From NCBI GenBank assembly GCA_946406115.1, contig OX291557.1:11998501-12062500 (forward strand): a stretch of 64,000 nt of DNA, in the 5' to 3' direction. Within the stretch, counting starts at the first letter, position 1; every line of letters starts with the position of its first letter. Source of the stretch: Apoda limacodes (lineage: Eukaryota > Arthropoda > Insecta > Lepidoptera > Limacodidae). This document shows, piece after piece, positions 1 to 13,312 of this stretch. The notes beneath the pieces are model-generated. The model worked only from the letters and a program-made list of their open reading frames with translations, was not told where the DNA came from and made no database searches. The translations under genes were made by a program, and so were the position numbers.

Positions 1-780
1 TATAGGTGTATATGAGCTTACTTCATTTCATTTTCCATCTTTGTGTACCATTATTAATTACTTTGATACTTTCTAAATGTGTTTCAATTTGTGTGAATTA
101 AAAAAATAAGAATTTCAAAAAGTCGTAAAACGAACAAGTCCACACTTTATCAGCTATCAAACAATTGATTAAGTATAAAAGCGAAAGAAACTCCTGCCAC
201 CTAAAATCGATCTCACATTTCGTGTCTTCATTTATCTACGGTTTCAAACAAAAATAAATATTTTCCTAAGCTTTAAAACAGATGGGCAGTTAGCGGTGGA
301 TTCGACTTTGGGTGGTGGCTGGCCAGTATAAACCAGCCACGACTTGTGCAAAATTACGTCAACATGTTGGAGCCTTGGTGCGAGTGGAATGCTTGCTCAC
401 GTGAGTTGTTATGCATTAGCTTCTGTATGTTACCGTTCAAGCGTAGGCCTCAGTGGCAGTAAACAATGATGTCATGCTCGAAAGTAAGTCACCAGTATAG
501 CAACAATTTAAGGTGTATGTGCTAAGTGTAGTTCATCAATTTAGCCGACGACATAGATATCACTTTAATTGTATTCACTTTGCTTGGGGTTGCTGCTCCA
601 GGAGAGTAGTAAAACGTGTTGCTTTCAAGAATAACTGAAGAGCAACGGTAATGAAGCAATTTTTTTTGTCGTACAACTTGAAAAGCGATATTCCAAATGT
701 TTGAAGTGAGAAGGGAGCTTTTCAGCTTCTTTCCAAGTACGGCCGGCCGACTGGAGTCGCACTGGCTTGAGCCGGACTAG
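1..780. other. AT-rich stretch, no gene recognised
   Basis: No exon of the downstream Nup160 gene could be recognised here. The missing upstream exon would have to end one base into a codon (phase 1) to join the exon at 1751, and no open stretch with a good donor and Nup160-like residues was seen. Most of it reads as intronic or repeat DNA. Confidence 0.5.
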
Positions 781-783
781 GTT

Positions 784-981
784 ATGTCCCAGCTACACAT
801 TGGTCATGGCGGTTTCAACGGACGTCTTCATCGTATGACCCTCTGTGAGTCACCAGTCTGCCCCTGCGGTGCCCCTATCAAAACACGGGACCACGTGCTG
901 TGTGAATGTGTGCTTTATGAAAAAGAGCGCGTCGCAATGCTGAACAACGTGGAAAATAAGAATATGAGCCCAGTGTTTTAA
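784..981 (+). pseudogene. Remnant of a LINE polyprotein C-terminus (CxCG...HVLCEC tail)
   Basis: The open frame reads HIGHGGFNGRLHRM, then SPVCPCGAP, then DHVLCECVLYEKER. A GHG-F-LHR motif followed by CPCG, then H and C, is the usual end of non-LTR retrotransposon ORF2 proteins, just after RNase H in R1/LOA-like elements. Only this tail is left, and upstream frames are broken. An ATG at the start is not evidence of a real start. The C-rich stretch at 1118-1140 and the following 250 bp may be its 3' untranslated region. The clade is uncertain. Confidence 0.55.
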
Positions 982-1750
982 ACAAACGACTGCAACTACA
1001 AACTGCTGAAGACGGATAGCACGAGCGAAAGAAGCTGCAAATCTTCTAACAGCTCAAGCAACCAAAGACTGGAGAAGCCGGAGTTTTTTCATTGTGGTTT
1101 CACGCCCCAGATGGGGAGAACCCCCCCCAGATGGTAAGACAAAAGGGACGGACATAAAGATAATTTTTAGGGAGTCAAGAATTGTGCACGTGGGAAAGAG
1201 CCCTGGGCAAGTACCGCGTGCATCTCCCGATATTCGGTCCGTTATGCCGAAAGGCGGGAAGGACCATGGGAGGTGGAGGGTTGTCCCTATTAAGCAAATT
1301 CCAAATGTATTGAAGAAGAAGGAGATTATGTTTAAAAATAAAATATTTGCTTGTATAGTTCTTGCGGTTGTTATAGCATTACCGGATTTTTTTATAATTT
1401 CTCGTATATGAAATTGAGATTAATCGTAGGTAGTTTTAGTAGACCGACCGACAAGAAATGGTCCAAATTTCTATATATAAATATTATTTAATAGCTCTTG
1501 CCGCTCCTCTCTAGATCGACTCATTTACAATACTGACAATTAAGGACAATTATAATTAAATAAATGATTTAATCAAAATGGTGGATATTTATGTGCTGTT
1601 CATCAACGGATAAACACACAGTGGGACTCCAGTACCTATAGTTTCAAGCCGTCTAGACGTCTTCGATGGCCGACTGTGCGACAGCGATTTCCGTATCACA
1701 CCACCATCCTAAGACAAGATGTAATTATAATATAACATTATTTGGTACAG

Positions 1751-4700
1751 GTCAGTTTGTCCTTGGTCTGTCGTTGCTTGAGCTAGAAAACGCGGAAGGC
1801 GCATACACTGCATTCTGCAAGGCTGCGAAAGGAGTTAGTACAGAACCGTTCTTACGAAAAATGGTCGCGCCGGCCGATACGAGACTCACACAACATCAAG
1901 CACTAGTCCTTTACTACATGAAGGTATGCCAACGTTAAAATAAAAATTTGAGCTTATTTGATGCAATATAAAGTTTGTTGCTTTCATATACAAGGTTACC
2001 AAGATTATAGAAATGTGGTATATGGGTAACTGACATGGGATACCAATACTTATATACTTTTTTTTGTAAGTACATTAATATTATACCTAAAAAACACCTT
2101 GACTCAAATGTTTATCGCATAATTTTTTGCCATGTGCGTGGATTGTACCCGCGCCCTAGGATTAGTAGGCAAATAATAACTACCAACTGCGCCACGGAGC
2201 AGTATGAAGATAATATGACGATTTTGAAAATTGGTAGATCAAAAGTGGTGCTTGATTACAAATAAATTATCGGCTTAGTACTCATATCAATGAAAAAACT
2301 TTTTAAAACAAAATTTGGTTCAAAAATTCAGTAGTACTAAAATGTTATTTATAACGAATTTGATAAAATAAACCGATCGAAATCCTGCATAAAACTATCT
2401 ACTTATATGTATAGGCATGACAGGATGATCGATTACTGAAAAAAGAAACCGTAATTGTACCGAATATTCTTTAATTTGATGTAATATGAAATAATTTCAA
2501 AAGCTTGTATCGCGCAAGAAATTGATTTAGTTCAAATTCCTATTTCTCTGTTTTCTATTTGCGATACAAGCTTTTAAAATTATTGGGTGTAATACAATAT
2601 TAGAGGTATTATCATGGATATTTATCTTTTTAGTGATTATCCTAACATCGTGCCTGTTGATAGTTTTATACATAATTTCTGTCGGTCGGATCAGTATCTG
2701 AGATTAATTTTTTTTATACCACTAAGGTGGCAAACAAGATTACGGTCCAAAGCGGTCACCGTAGCTTATGAACGCTTGCAACACCAGGGGTCTAACTTGC
2801 GCGTTGCCGACCATTCAAAAATCTAATTACTTCTTTCTTGATGAACCTCGTACATCTAAAGGGATACCCTTAGAGAAAACCTTGACTGGGAGCTCATTCC
2901 ACAACCCAAGCGTTCGCGGGAGGAAGTTTCTCTGAAACCGCACTGTACGCGACCATTTCGGTTCTAAAGTGTGAGAATGAACTCCATGCCGATGGCGAGC
3001 GGTGCAATGGTAGAAAGTAGCCATGGGCATAATTTCGAACAATTCTTCAGAACACATGGGATTGTACAACCGGAAAAGATTATGTGAAGTGTCTTTTTTG
3101 TAGGTGATAAAGCTGTTTGAGATTCACGACGCGGGCGCGTGCGTGGTGCGACTCGCTGAAACTGCAATCAGTATTGCTGACAAAGATGATCCCAATTTGG
3201 TAAGTTACTTAGTTTATTCTATCACCACATACAAGAAAAATGTTAATGTTAATTAATCAATTAAATCGATAGTTAGGGCGTTCCATCTAGCTACTTTTTA
3301 GCAGAAATTGTTAGCGGTTTGCGTTTCATGCTTTTGGTAGCAAAACCAAAGCAAAATCTAATGTTGACTTTTAGCGTTTCGTATGAGCGATTTTGCTACG
3401 AAATGTTACTTTCAAAAACCCATTTCGGGAGGTGGGTATTTTGTGCTACTTTTTGACTTTGAATAGTTATAATGTTGTTTAAGAAAAGTTTATTTTCGCA
3501 AATAAACTCTATATCTTTGGTATTATCTATAAAAAAATCAAAATAAAATACTCAAACATAGAGACACACGGAACTGTCAAAAACGCGAAAAGCGTTTCGT
3601 TGAGCAATAATAGCAGCGCTGAAATTATCAGATGCGCTCAGACGGAACGGGGAGTTGGTGCTAAAATGAGGTTTTACTATTAAATTGTAACGCGGCTTAG
3701 ACGGAACGCACGGAACTGTATGAAAGCATTGATGCGTGAGGATAAAGCACAAGAAGTGTACCAGGTTTGTAGCGATTTGGAAGTTTTTGTCTAACTGTGC
3801 CTCTAACTCTTTGGGAAACAGGCGTAACGTTATGTATGTAGTTGGATTTGAATTTAGCCATATAGCGTCATAAAGATAAGGAAATGGAACAGCCACCAGG
3901 ATTAAATGTTAACGTGCCCTCCGAAACATGGAGGAGCTCAGAAAAATGTGCTGCTATGCGGTCACCCATCTAGATACTGACGTTCCCCGAAATTGTATAA
4001 TCTTCGCATAACGTTTCTGTAACACGCATTATTAGCTACACATGTGAAGAGGTTTATAGGTGTTGTTGTTTTCAGCCAATGTTCCAGTGGGTAGTGTTCA
4101 AATGGCACTTGTCTGGCGGTAGAGTGGAGCGGGCCCTCAGTGCTGCTGCTGCGAACCCCGCACCGCACGCGCGCGCCGCCGCCGCCGCTAATCTTCTCTC
4201 AACACTAGGTACGTATATACACATATAACTTACCTCGATACATTTTATTAACACGCCAAATAATTTTAAAGTGCTTAATGTGTGACGTGTGCAGCGTCCC
4301 GTGGCCAGCTGTCTGCGTTGGTATCGTGCGCCGCGCTCGCCGGTGACGCGGAGCGCGAGGCGGCCGCTCGCGCCAAGCTACACGACGCGCATACGCACAA
4401 TCCATACTACGACTTCCTCTACGCGCTACACGTCTCCAGACACCATTACAGAAAAGGTTAGCTTGCTTTTAACTAAACTATTATATATGATCATTGGTAT
4501 CGCGACGATAGCGACGTTCAGTTCCGAGATCACTTGGAAGTAGATTTGCAACGAATAACCTAATATTCGGCAATAGTATTCGGCTAGTGCGTGACCCCTC
4601 TTTCGCACACCGCGCCGCCATCCGCACGAACATCATATCGCTACCACGCCGCGGTGCATGTTTTGACACGTTCAGTTTGGTGCTCATAGTACCTAAATAC

Positions 4701-7700
4701 GAACATTTCGTTTTCTCTTCGATTTGTTTAAAAAAGAAATTGTGTAACCCTAGTAAAATAGTAATCGTTTGTGGCCTCTTAAAAGAACTCACCTAGACTA
4801 CAGAAGATGATAATGCATGATTATATTATTGATTATAAGAAAATACAATATTAAAAGAAATACTTGGAGTACTCAACAGAGCGGAGCAGTACTTCGCCTC
4901 GGGGCTAAGGTTGCGGGAAATTGACCATTACGGACTAGAGCTTTGTACTTTTCGCAACTATATTAAAATCGTACGAGACGGCTCGGGCCAATGTCAGTAG
5001 CAAGTCATCGTAAATGCAGATTCCCGCACTTGAAATGAAACCGCAAACGGTGTGACTATTTAGATCTCTTTAAAAGCCTAACTAAACAAAGAACCACGAA
5101 CCACACCCTGAATTTGTACAGAAACCGCGTGACCCGTGGGTATAGGGTACACTACAAAAAAAATGACGTGTGTATGTATACACGCAACTGTTTATGCGTG
5201 TATTCTGAGCGAGCATTCACTTAACGGATTTGGCGGGGTCGACCCTTAAAGAGTAGGCATACTGCAGGAAGTGCAATTATTTATGCTGTGGTAAGTGTAT
5301 TGTGTGGTGTGGTTTAGCTGCTGCAGTAATGTATGAAAGAGCGGCGAGATGCGGCGCGGAGCAGGCGGCGGGCGAGGGATCGGCGGGGCGGCGACGGTGG
5401 CTGGCGGCCGCGCTCACCTGTCTGCGGCTCGCGCAGCCCGACCACGCGTTCCTCGCACGACCTGCACCCACAGGACTACAGGTACAATTTTTACCTATCC
5501 TTATAATACATTCTTGACGATTGACGTTTTACCGCCCATGAACTAAATAAGTAGTTACAAAAAGACCGTTACATACTAAGGGAGCTAAGCCGTAAGCCGT
5601 AAAGCTGTATACACGGGCTTAGGGATTTTCTAAGAAAGATACAAAGGTTATTCAGTCGCGTATAATTGTGTTCATAATGAGCACACGTTCTGTATATACT
5701 TATTTTGTGACCATTGGCCGTTATCATTTACGCGAAGTCATGTCCTGCCGTAGTTTTCAATACGTTGACTCGATATTTGCGTTGGCTTTAAGCCGGATGC
5801 AACGTTAATCTTTCGCTCCCTTCAAGTTATTTCTGGGCTTAGTTCTTTTTCTCTACACTACTCACTACGAAACACCAATGCTCGATAAATATTTGCACTC
5901 GAACCCACGACCTCGGTTCAGTAGGCAGTGCCGGTGGTCCTAATTGAACCACCGAACAATCTGCTTTAAAAAAATAGAGCAGTATCAATATAATTTCGTT
6001 GATATTTCCCAATTCATAGAAATCTCCTATAATTACCTGAGCCGGGCATTATATAACCATCTTTTAAACTTTCGCGTTGAGTTTTGGAACGTTAAAAAAT
6101 TGTATGCACACAATACAAATAAAACAACTTATTAGTACTGTGATTAGATCACAATTAACTAATGCATGCATGTTCTGGTTGTAAACAGGTGATTGGCCCA
6201 GATGAACTGGCGGCTGAGCTCCGCGGTGAAGACCCAGACTCCTTAGATCCGGTGCAACAAGCGTTGCTACGTAAGTCCTATAAATTTTTTTTTCTTCCTG
6301 GCTCTACATAATATATCAAAATAGTAACATTTTTAAAATTTAAGCCATGAATTAACTCGATAAACTTTATTTTAGGCAGCGAGAATATAGACTTCGACAT
6401 GATATACGCGCGACTAATGAAGGCTGATGCAGAGACGTTACTGGCGGTTACCAAGAGAGCCATCAGTACAGGACAGTTCCTGCCTAGATGGTTCCTTCTT
6501 AGATATATGGTTCGTAACATATTATTTCTGATAAAAAAAAAAATTAACAAATTGACGAAAAAAACGGAAAAGTGAAAAATAAAATAAAACCTTTTAGCCT
6601 TATTAAGCTCCTCAAAGAATGTTGGTGACTAATTTTGAATCGGTGCATTTTAGCTCTAAATTGAATTACTTCCTATAAGTAATTAAATGACATTTGTAGG
6701 CTCACGTGTCCCACGGTAACACCAGCTGATCCTATTTCCGAGAGCACTCTCGAGATTATTAAGTAACTTATATCCATAAGCACATACATAACTAAAAAGA
6801 CGTCCTACCACGCTATCCACTTTTTACTAAGTAACGTTTCTACTACATAAAAACAATAGATTTTTAAAAAAAGAGAAGAATAAAAACTGAAAATTCATAC
6901 GTAACATTTCTAACATAAGATGTATTAAGTCTTACTCAAAATAATCAAGTATTAAACATGAGTGGTCTACTCATTTATTTTGTCTGTAGGATGTAGATAG
7001 TGGGGGGTGCATCCGAGCGTTGTTGGCGGGCGGTCGCGCAATCGATGCGGCTGGAGCGTGCTGCGGCGCGCTACGGACGTCGCTGCGCGCGCTGGCCCCA
7101 CACAGCCCGCCCGCGCCCGCTGCCGCACCGCTCGCACTTGCAGACCTGCTGCTAGCTGAGCTCGCGCAACAGACGCACCCGGAATACAAACAAGTAAGCT
7201 TTATTTTTAAATAAATATCACATTGTCACTGATGCTAGCAATGTTTAGCGACTAGCCTAGGAACCTTCTGTCCTCTAAGCTGTCTGTGCAGTGAATCCTC
7301 ATATATAGTCTAATAAAAATAAAATAAGAGTTTTCACAGCGGCTACTCCATCCACGTGTAATGTGGATTTTGTAACATCAGGGGTATTCACGCCAATCTT
7401 AACGCAGTCCACCACCATCTCGAGACTGCGCAGTCTTCTTCTTTTTCTAACGGAGACGCAGTTATCCTGCCCGGCCGAAACATCATACCTACATTATCCC
7501 GGCTATAATTCGAGCACAATTTTGTGAGTCGTGCCAGTGTATGTATGTTCATCCGGGAGGATATCTGCTATCACCGCCTTCATAGCCTTGAAGACGGACC
7601 TGTCAATATTGTGGGTGCTAAGATCACGGCGGCCGCACTCGTATCTATGCGTGCCCACACAGGTCTCATAGCGGTAACACGAACGTAACTTGACTCTTCA

Positions 7701-8803
7701 TGTACCTGAGTTTGACGACTGAAAAAAGTTTTAGAGCAACATCCCACAACAGAACCATGTATTTCAGAGACTTTAGCGACCATATTGTTAGAAGCTCTAT
7801 AATCACGAAAATAGTTAACCCTAATTAAATGGCTACTACTTTATAAAAAACATCTTTAACAAATGAGATTACGGACGGTTAGACATGCTGCGATACCGAA
7901 TATCAAATCATGAAAAAAACGCATAAAAAAATCTAAGGTTGCATCCGAACATATGTTTTTCATACAAACTGTGTTACACCTAATATCTTTAACGATAGAA
8001 ATTTCTTTACTTGAAAACATTTTATTATCATAAAACTCTTTTTAACATAGTCGCAAAACGCATTTTGATCCATAAAATGCTTGTTAATTGTTAATAATGA
8101 ATCAACAAAACTTTAGATATTTTCACATTCATGATTAAATATGGCATTTTAAGCTGCAAAATGTGTACAGTTATAGATGGACATTAAGTGGACCGAAGAA
8201 AAAATCTAAATAGGACTTCGGTCACGATTATTCGCAAATAAAACAAATCTATCTACTGCACACACCGCAATGATACAGGCCGTAAACTTGCGAAATGTGT
8301 CTGTATATATATTGCCAAACATTCGGCCGAATATCCGAAATCAGAGCATTTAATTGCCACGTTATTTGCAGTCAGTTGGCCAATAATATCTATAATACTC
8401 GCATATAGAAACTGTGATAGATCGTATATAGAAATGTTTTATAAGGTAAACATGTATTCCATTGCTATTGCCTTCAAGTGCCTTTCCATTACTGAAAGCA
8501 TATTTTTTGCTACAGGTTAGCTGTCAACAAATTAAATTGTTGGCTTGTTTTTCGCCAAGCGAAAAAGCTGTTGCCCGTCCATTCCCTTATGATCGTAGCT
8601 AAGACTTTTTTTTCCCAGAGTTTTGATAGTCTTCAATTTGCCGATCTTTATTAGTTGTAGAATTTGGTACTACTGTATATTATTCACGTCCATTTCAGGT
8701 ACACGACGAATTGGAGAGTTTGGTCAAGGAATACACGCAAACAGTCGTTAGAATATCCGAAGATATGAAGGTGGCCCAAATAAAATACGCCATTGTGAAT
8801 TAG
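1751..8803 (+). CDS. Nup160: Nuclear pore protein Nup160, C-terminal nine exons (5' end off window)
   Basis: Nup160 is a scaffold subunit of the Y-shaped (Nup107-160) complex in the nuclear pore. Nine exons with GT-AG borders join in frame: 1751-1923, 3104-3199, 4076-4208, 4295-4456, 5318-5481, 6189-6270, 6376-6509, 6990-7193 and 8699-8803 (TAG stop). They give about 417 residues, all alpha-helical repeat type. Recognisable stretches in family order are AYTAFCKAAKGV in the first exon, VIKLFEIHDAG in the second, NPYYDFLYALHVSRHHYRK in the fourth, ALTCLRLAQPDHAFLARP in the fifth and QFLPRWFLLRYM in the seventh; each lines up with the human Nup160 C-terminal region. The donor after 6509 (gttcgt) is weak. 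Exons 3-5 and 8 are very GC-rich and alanine-rich compared with the AT-rich introns. The first exon starts in phase 1, so further exons lie upstream, outside the window. The introns carry several TE fragments, listed separately. Confidence 0.93.
2130..2205 (-). mobile_element. tRNA-derived SINE head (box A and box B)
   Basis: Read on the minus strand it contains TGGCGCAGTTGGTAG, a near-perfect internal promoter box A, and, about 40 bp later, GGTACAATCC, close to box B (GGTTCGANTCC). The stretch does not fold as a full tRNA gene, so it is best read as a tRNA-derived SINE head in a Nup160 intron. Confidence 0.6.
2491..2583. repeat. Inverted repeat (hairpin) with about 46-bp loop
   Basis: The left arm at 2491-2514 (core caaaagcttgtatcgc) is matched in reverse complement by the right arm at 2561-2583 (core gcgatacaagcttttaa). 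It is likely the remains of a small foldback MITE in Nup160 intron 1. Confidence 0.6.
2708..3072 (-). mobile_element. 3' end of a CR1/Jockey-superfamily LINE
   Basis: Antisense to the gene, it begins with a poly(T) (the poly(A) tail) and the end sequence ataccactaaggtggcaaac. Its minus-strand frame reads FHCTARHRHGVHSHTLEP and NFLPRTLGLWNELP, the same C-terminal tail as the longer copy at 50868-52482. It is 5'-truncated and frame-shifted. Its inner edge is only about 30 bp from the Nup160 exon at 3104, so it sits in the splice-acceptor neighbourhood. Confidence 0.85.
4500..4915 (+). mobile_element. Two small pieces of the same LINE family, split by about 320 bp
   Basis: The stretch 4500-4542 (gttcagttccgagatcactt) and 4862-4915 (ggagtactcaacagagcgga) match two neighbouring parts of the reverse-transcriptase region of the LINE at 51790-51920, in the same order. 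In that copy the two blocks are about 40 bp apart; here about 320 unrelated bp lie between them. This suggests a later insertion or rearrangement inside an old fragment. Confidence 0.55.
5870..5945 (-). mobile_element. tRNA-derived SINE fragment
   Basis: On the minus strand it reads GGTCGTGGGTTCGAGTGC, which fits a box B, preceded by a GCCTACTGAACC stretch also seen in the SINE at 55975-56105. It is a short fragment in a Nup160 intron. Confidence 0.45.
7214..8690. other. Last Nup160 intron, no gene recognised
   Basis: AT-rich intron of about 1.5 kb. The open frame on the minus strand at 7580-7783 has no recognisable domain. The part at 7340-7800 is noticeably less AT-rich than its surroundings and may be an old mobile element. 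Confidence 0.5.
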
Positions 8804-8821
8804 TCTGTATTAACGTTATAA

Positions 8822-8827
8822 ATTAAA
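8822..8827 (+). terminator. Candidate poly(A) signal (ATTAAA) of Nup160
   Basis: An ATTAAA hexamer begins 19 bp after the Nup160 stop codon and is followed by T-rich sequence. It is the nearest recognised hexamer, which would give a very short 3' untranslated region. No transcript evidence is available here. Confidence 0.5.
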
Positions 8828-9586
8828 GTGCATGTTTTTTAATATTAGTTTTCGTTAACGTACCTACTAGGATTATACTCTTTACATATCAGTAGTAAAC
8901 AGTTCTTGTAATCTAAAAGCATTTTTTTTTCAGGCGAATTCGTCTTATTTTGAAATCTTTCAAGGAAAATATGATTTAGACTTTTCAATTAAAAAGACCA
9001 CTTTGTAGAAAATACTTTATCTCTTTGTTTCTAATTGTGGATTTCGCTTCTTTTTGTATTTTAAGCTAAAATCATGACTTTCTTGATTTGTAGTTTAAAA
9101 ACCGGCCAAGTGCAAGCCTGGCTCTTGCACCGAACTTATTACATAGAAGATAAATTCTTCCAACATAAGATCAAGTCTCACAGATTTAGTTTTTGATTTT
9201 TTCCTATATATGTGATTGTAACATTTTGCTTCTTGCCAATTTTTTATGATTTTAGGTCAGCGGGAAGTACCGCATACGAGTTTACGTTTTAAGTATCGAC
9301 AACAGCCCACATTGTGATTGATTTCATGCTGGTGTCACAGACTATATAATACTATACTATAGCACGGACACGAAACAGGAAGAATTTCGTTTAATGACCG
9401 GTCACTATTTGTCTCTGTTGCACGCGCATAATTATTTGCCGTCGCGCTCGCACAGATGCGATGACCGACCCCGCTGTCATCAGAAATAACTACTATTTTG
9501 ACAACTGACACAGGCTAAAAAGTAAAAGGTCAATGTACGAAATTCTTTGTGCTTCGCGTACGTGCTAAAGTACAAAATGTAGAGTC

Positions 9587-9890
9587 GGTGCTAATCTAGC
9601 GGTTTCGATTTTACTTCGCGTGCGTCCTGAGGGGCGGAGGTTTGAACCCGGCGTATACCATTGAGCCTTTCTTTTAATTTCTCAAGTACATTGTTTATTC
9701 ACACCACTGGGTTTTTGGTAAAGGAAAACATTATGAGGAAACCTGCATACGTCATAAGACCACAATCAGCGCTGGCTCCGCGTGTGACTTTACGCTGAGG
9801 GCTGGCCGTGCCTAAACAGTGGGGATATATGAGGCTAACAAGGATACAAAATGTGAGGAGCCGTGGTCTGTTTACATTCAAAATTTCCTT
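9587..9890 (+). mobile_element. Lepidopteran-type tRNA-derived SINE
   Basis: A tRNA-like head (CTAATCTAGCGGTTTCGA, then GGTTTGAACCCGG as box B at about 9650) is followed by the body motif aaaacattatgaggaaacct. That combination is typical of abundant lepidopteran SINEs. The 3' half (ccgtgcctaaacagtgggg) resembles the usual family end, although it is diverged. Confidence 0.7.
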
Positions 9891-10554
9891 CCACAGTTGA
9901 GCAACGTCGGGCGTGAGCAGTCATTGGATAACTGACAGTCCAGTTTCGAAGGGCACGTCAATCCTTCGGCCCTGGCTATTGCAGTATGGGTGGCTTCAAA
10001 ACTCTTGACTGTCAAGTGCCCACTAGCTTGACATGTCTGTCGGACGCATTATGTCTGCGTTGTACAGCTAAGCCTCCCCCTCGTATAAGACGTAGAGCGA
10101 CTAAAATAACAACACAAAAAGCGATTCATTTACAAATATTGATTTATTTCGACGATTTTATCTGAAGAGGGTCTGACGGTTGCCCAAAAAGGCGTTTCTC
10201 AGCAGTATTTGTATTGTGTTTGTATTTGTGTAAAAAAAAAATATCTTGCTGTTAGGAATGTCATTGATATACTTTTTACTATTTCTTCATATCTAATTCA
10301 AAGTATCTTTTATAATCAACTGGCTTCTGCCAGCGCTAAAATTAAATATCGGCGTAGGATTCTTACGGAAACTCCTTAATTAGTAAGTTTAATTATCAAT
10401 TTTATAAACTTAACCGGTGGAAAAGTTTATAAAACTCACGATTTAAAAGTCTACGTGAATAACTGGGTTATTACGTAAAGCGTATGGTTTTTCTTAATAC
10501 CAGAAAATTGTATTAAATATAAAATTTATTATGGGCAGTTAAAAATTAAATCTT

Positions 10555-10835
10555 GCCATTTATTTTTTAAAGATATATCATGCAAATGTTGGCCACGACT
10601 ACATTATAAATGATCCATACCCGAATCCAATTTTAATTTCCTTTTTAAGCATATCGGCTGGAATATGACCGATAACACGTCTAATGTTGCTTTCTAGTGC
10701 TTGAATTAATGCTGGTTAGTCTGCATAAACAAGAGATTTTACGTACCCCCACAAAAATAAGCCAAAGGCTTTAAATCGCACGATCTAGTCGGTCAACTAG
10801 CTGGTCCAAAACGAGATAAATTGTTCCCTAAAACA
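10555..10835 (-). pseudogene. Fragment of a mariner/Tc1-type transposase C-terminus
   Basis: Read on the minus strand in two frames it gives PTRSCDLKPLAYFCGG, then IQALESNIRRVIGHIPADML. The first matches the final catalytic-Asp motif (RSCDLTPLDYFLWG type) and the second the helical tail of DD37D-like mariner transposases. Stop codons and a frameshift break it, so it is a dead copy. Confidence 0.6.
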
Positions 10836-13312
10836 CTGGCGGCTACAGCGCAAACATTCTCTTCTGTACGCCCCATACGTATACGTTGATAAGTATGTAG
10901 CTATAATTCGTTTAAGTGGAATTCGGTTAGCTATTACCGCGGCAATGTTGAATGTTCTCTGTCTCTCTTTAACTATCTATGCCAAATTTCAGCTTAATTA
11001 GATGCTATAGTATATAGCTATAGTTGGTTCAATATGTTGTAATATTAGTAGCATAATCTTCATAATAAATTAATAATACCATGCGGATATGATCGTTAAA
11101 GTGGAATTTAAACAAAATACACGATTTAACCTTTTTTTTATTTTTTCACTACATTATAAAAATTGCACATAATCAAGATAACATTACATAAAAAGGTAAC
11201 AACCATTTTACTAAAAAAGCCACGAGGAAATTTTATACATTTTAAATAATAGGATTAATGTAATTGGGTACCTACTTCACTATAGCTTTTGTTTCTATAC
11301 TTTTACATTGAAAAGTCTTCTAAAAACTATTTTTAAATATAAGCCAAGTCAAACATCCTATTTAGTTCCTACCCTTTTCAATCTTGTACCTAGAGTTGAT
11401 ACGTAATTTAACATTTCAAATATTTAGCTGTTATCCACTTCACACCACCGTCACCTTATGTTAGTATGTATAGAAACACTAATTCAATCGTGGAATGTGT
11501 GAAATAATTGTATCAATATTTGTGTAATGGCTAGCTGTCGATTAGCGCTTTGCCATTTTTTGTTAGTTTATAAAAGTCCAGTTTACAAAAAAAAAAAAAT
11601 TAACAGTAATTTTCTAGAGTACTAAATTTCCGTCTCTAAGAAAATTGTATATATTTCTAAAGTCGTTGTAAATAGAAGAAAATTGTTATGCATAAAAAGC
11701 TAGATTACGGTAATTATGTCAGTAGGTATAAGAAACAGCCATCCATGAGGCAAAGTGTCCTAGAAACAGACACTCACCTTCTCGCCCTATCTGCTATAAA
11801 ACCTTGTTTATTGCATTTTAGTTTATAATACTTTTTACCTACTTGTAATGGTTAGGTACGATGACCTTATGCCATTTGAACTTATGCCTTTAGGTAATTA
11901 TAATGGTTAAATGCATGTTACAAAATATCAAATTTATAAAACCGACAAGGTATATCTTTTTTATAATTACTTATCTCGTAACAGAACAACATCCTATGTT
12001 ACTGGCAGTAGAAGCAGCGCAGATAAAAAAATAATGACGCAGAAAAAAAAACTACAGATTTTCATTCGTAGCTGAGCAAATTTAATGTGAATAGCATTGT
12101 TAAATAACAAAATTAATCAAGCTTTAGATAAAACACCATGGTGATATCGATACGATATCCTAAGTACATAATTTTTGGCAGCAATCCGAACAGATTACGT
12201 AGCTAATTATTGATAACTACCTATTTTTTGCTCAAGTTTCTGCGATTCACAAGTATAATTAAAAAAAAAAAACACGTCTAATCAGATAAAATAAATTACT
12301 ACCCATTCGATACTAAACTTAAATACTTACCACCTAGCTACTCAATAATAGAAAGTTAAACATACTTGTAATATCACATTAAATAGGTACTTTTAAAATG
12401 GAATTAGAGAGACCATAATATAACTTAAAAACCGGTTTTAATTGTTATTTAGATTAGATAACATCAATTTTAGTTTTTTTGCAGGTACAGTTTTCATTGT
12501 TTTGGCTTTTGAATGAGTACTAAGAAGTACTGTTATATACATACATCTTCCTAATCAAGAAAAAAATTTACATTAAGTACATTAAAACACTGTTCGATAC
12601 CAATTGAACCAGGTTAATCATTTAAAACACAACTCTCGAACTACTTTGAAACAGTTGCCTGGCGGCCTAGTCGCTAAGCAAGCAAGCAAGCAGTGCGTTT
12701 GCGACCCTAGGGTTTACTTAGTATGTACTAAATAGCAACAAGTAACTTCTTCTTTCGCCAAAATTGTACAAATAATGCAATATGTTCAATAAATATCTTT
12801 TCAATAAAGCTTTACTATCAAACAAAAAATTCGTTAACATGAATTTATAAAATGCTATTTTCATCATACGAGAGGAAAATAACCAATTAAATTAATACTT
12901 TCAGGTTTTTGAATTACGTGTTTGAAAGGTTCACACGTAACATTATTAACAACTTATGTCTGGAGAAAGAAGCAATTACCTAATGAATTTTTAGCATCTC
13001 TTAACGAGGACTGTCCAACGACACCCCTCACAAAAACAAAACAATAATAAAATCTCTAAATTCTATGGTTAAATAAATAATCTACGTTCAACTCTTTTTG
13101 ATAACACTATTTGAATTTCTACAACTGTAAAAATATATAAAAAGTGACTTTGGTAATATAATATCTTCTAGTAACAGACTTGATATTATAAATGTTGTAG
13201 TAAATAAAATAAAATTATAATACCTCCCATTAATGCTTTAACTTGATAAATTATATGTTTAATGTCATGTGTTAGTACCTAACACTAAAATAGCTTTTCC
13301 TTATTTACTTGT

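Larger units (their letters stand above)
8840..13300. other. Intergenic region between Nup160 and PMP34 (tail-to-tail)
   Basis: The two genes converge here, so this region holds only 3' flanks. I see a fragment at 9098-9135 of the repeat that ends at 18870, a SINE at 9587-9890, a mariner-like transposase fragment at 10555-10835, and otherwise strongly AT-rich DNA with homopolymer runs (for example 11588-11600 and 12262-12273). Confidence 0.6.

Noticed and set aside
2130..2205. Functional tRNA gene on the minus strand
   Set aside because: Box A and box B are good but I could not form an acceptor stem or anticodon arm; it fits a SINE head better.
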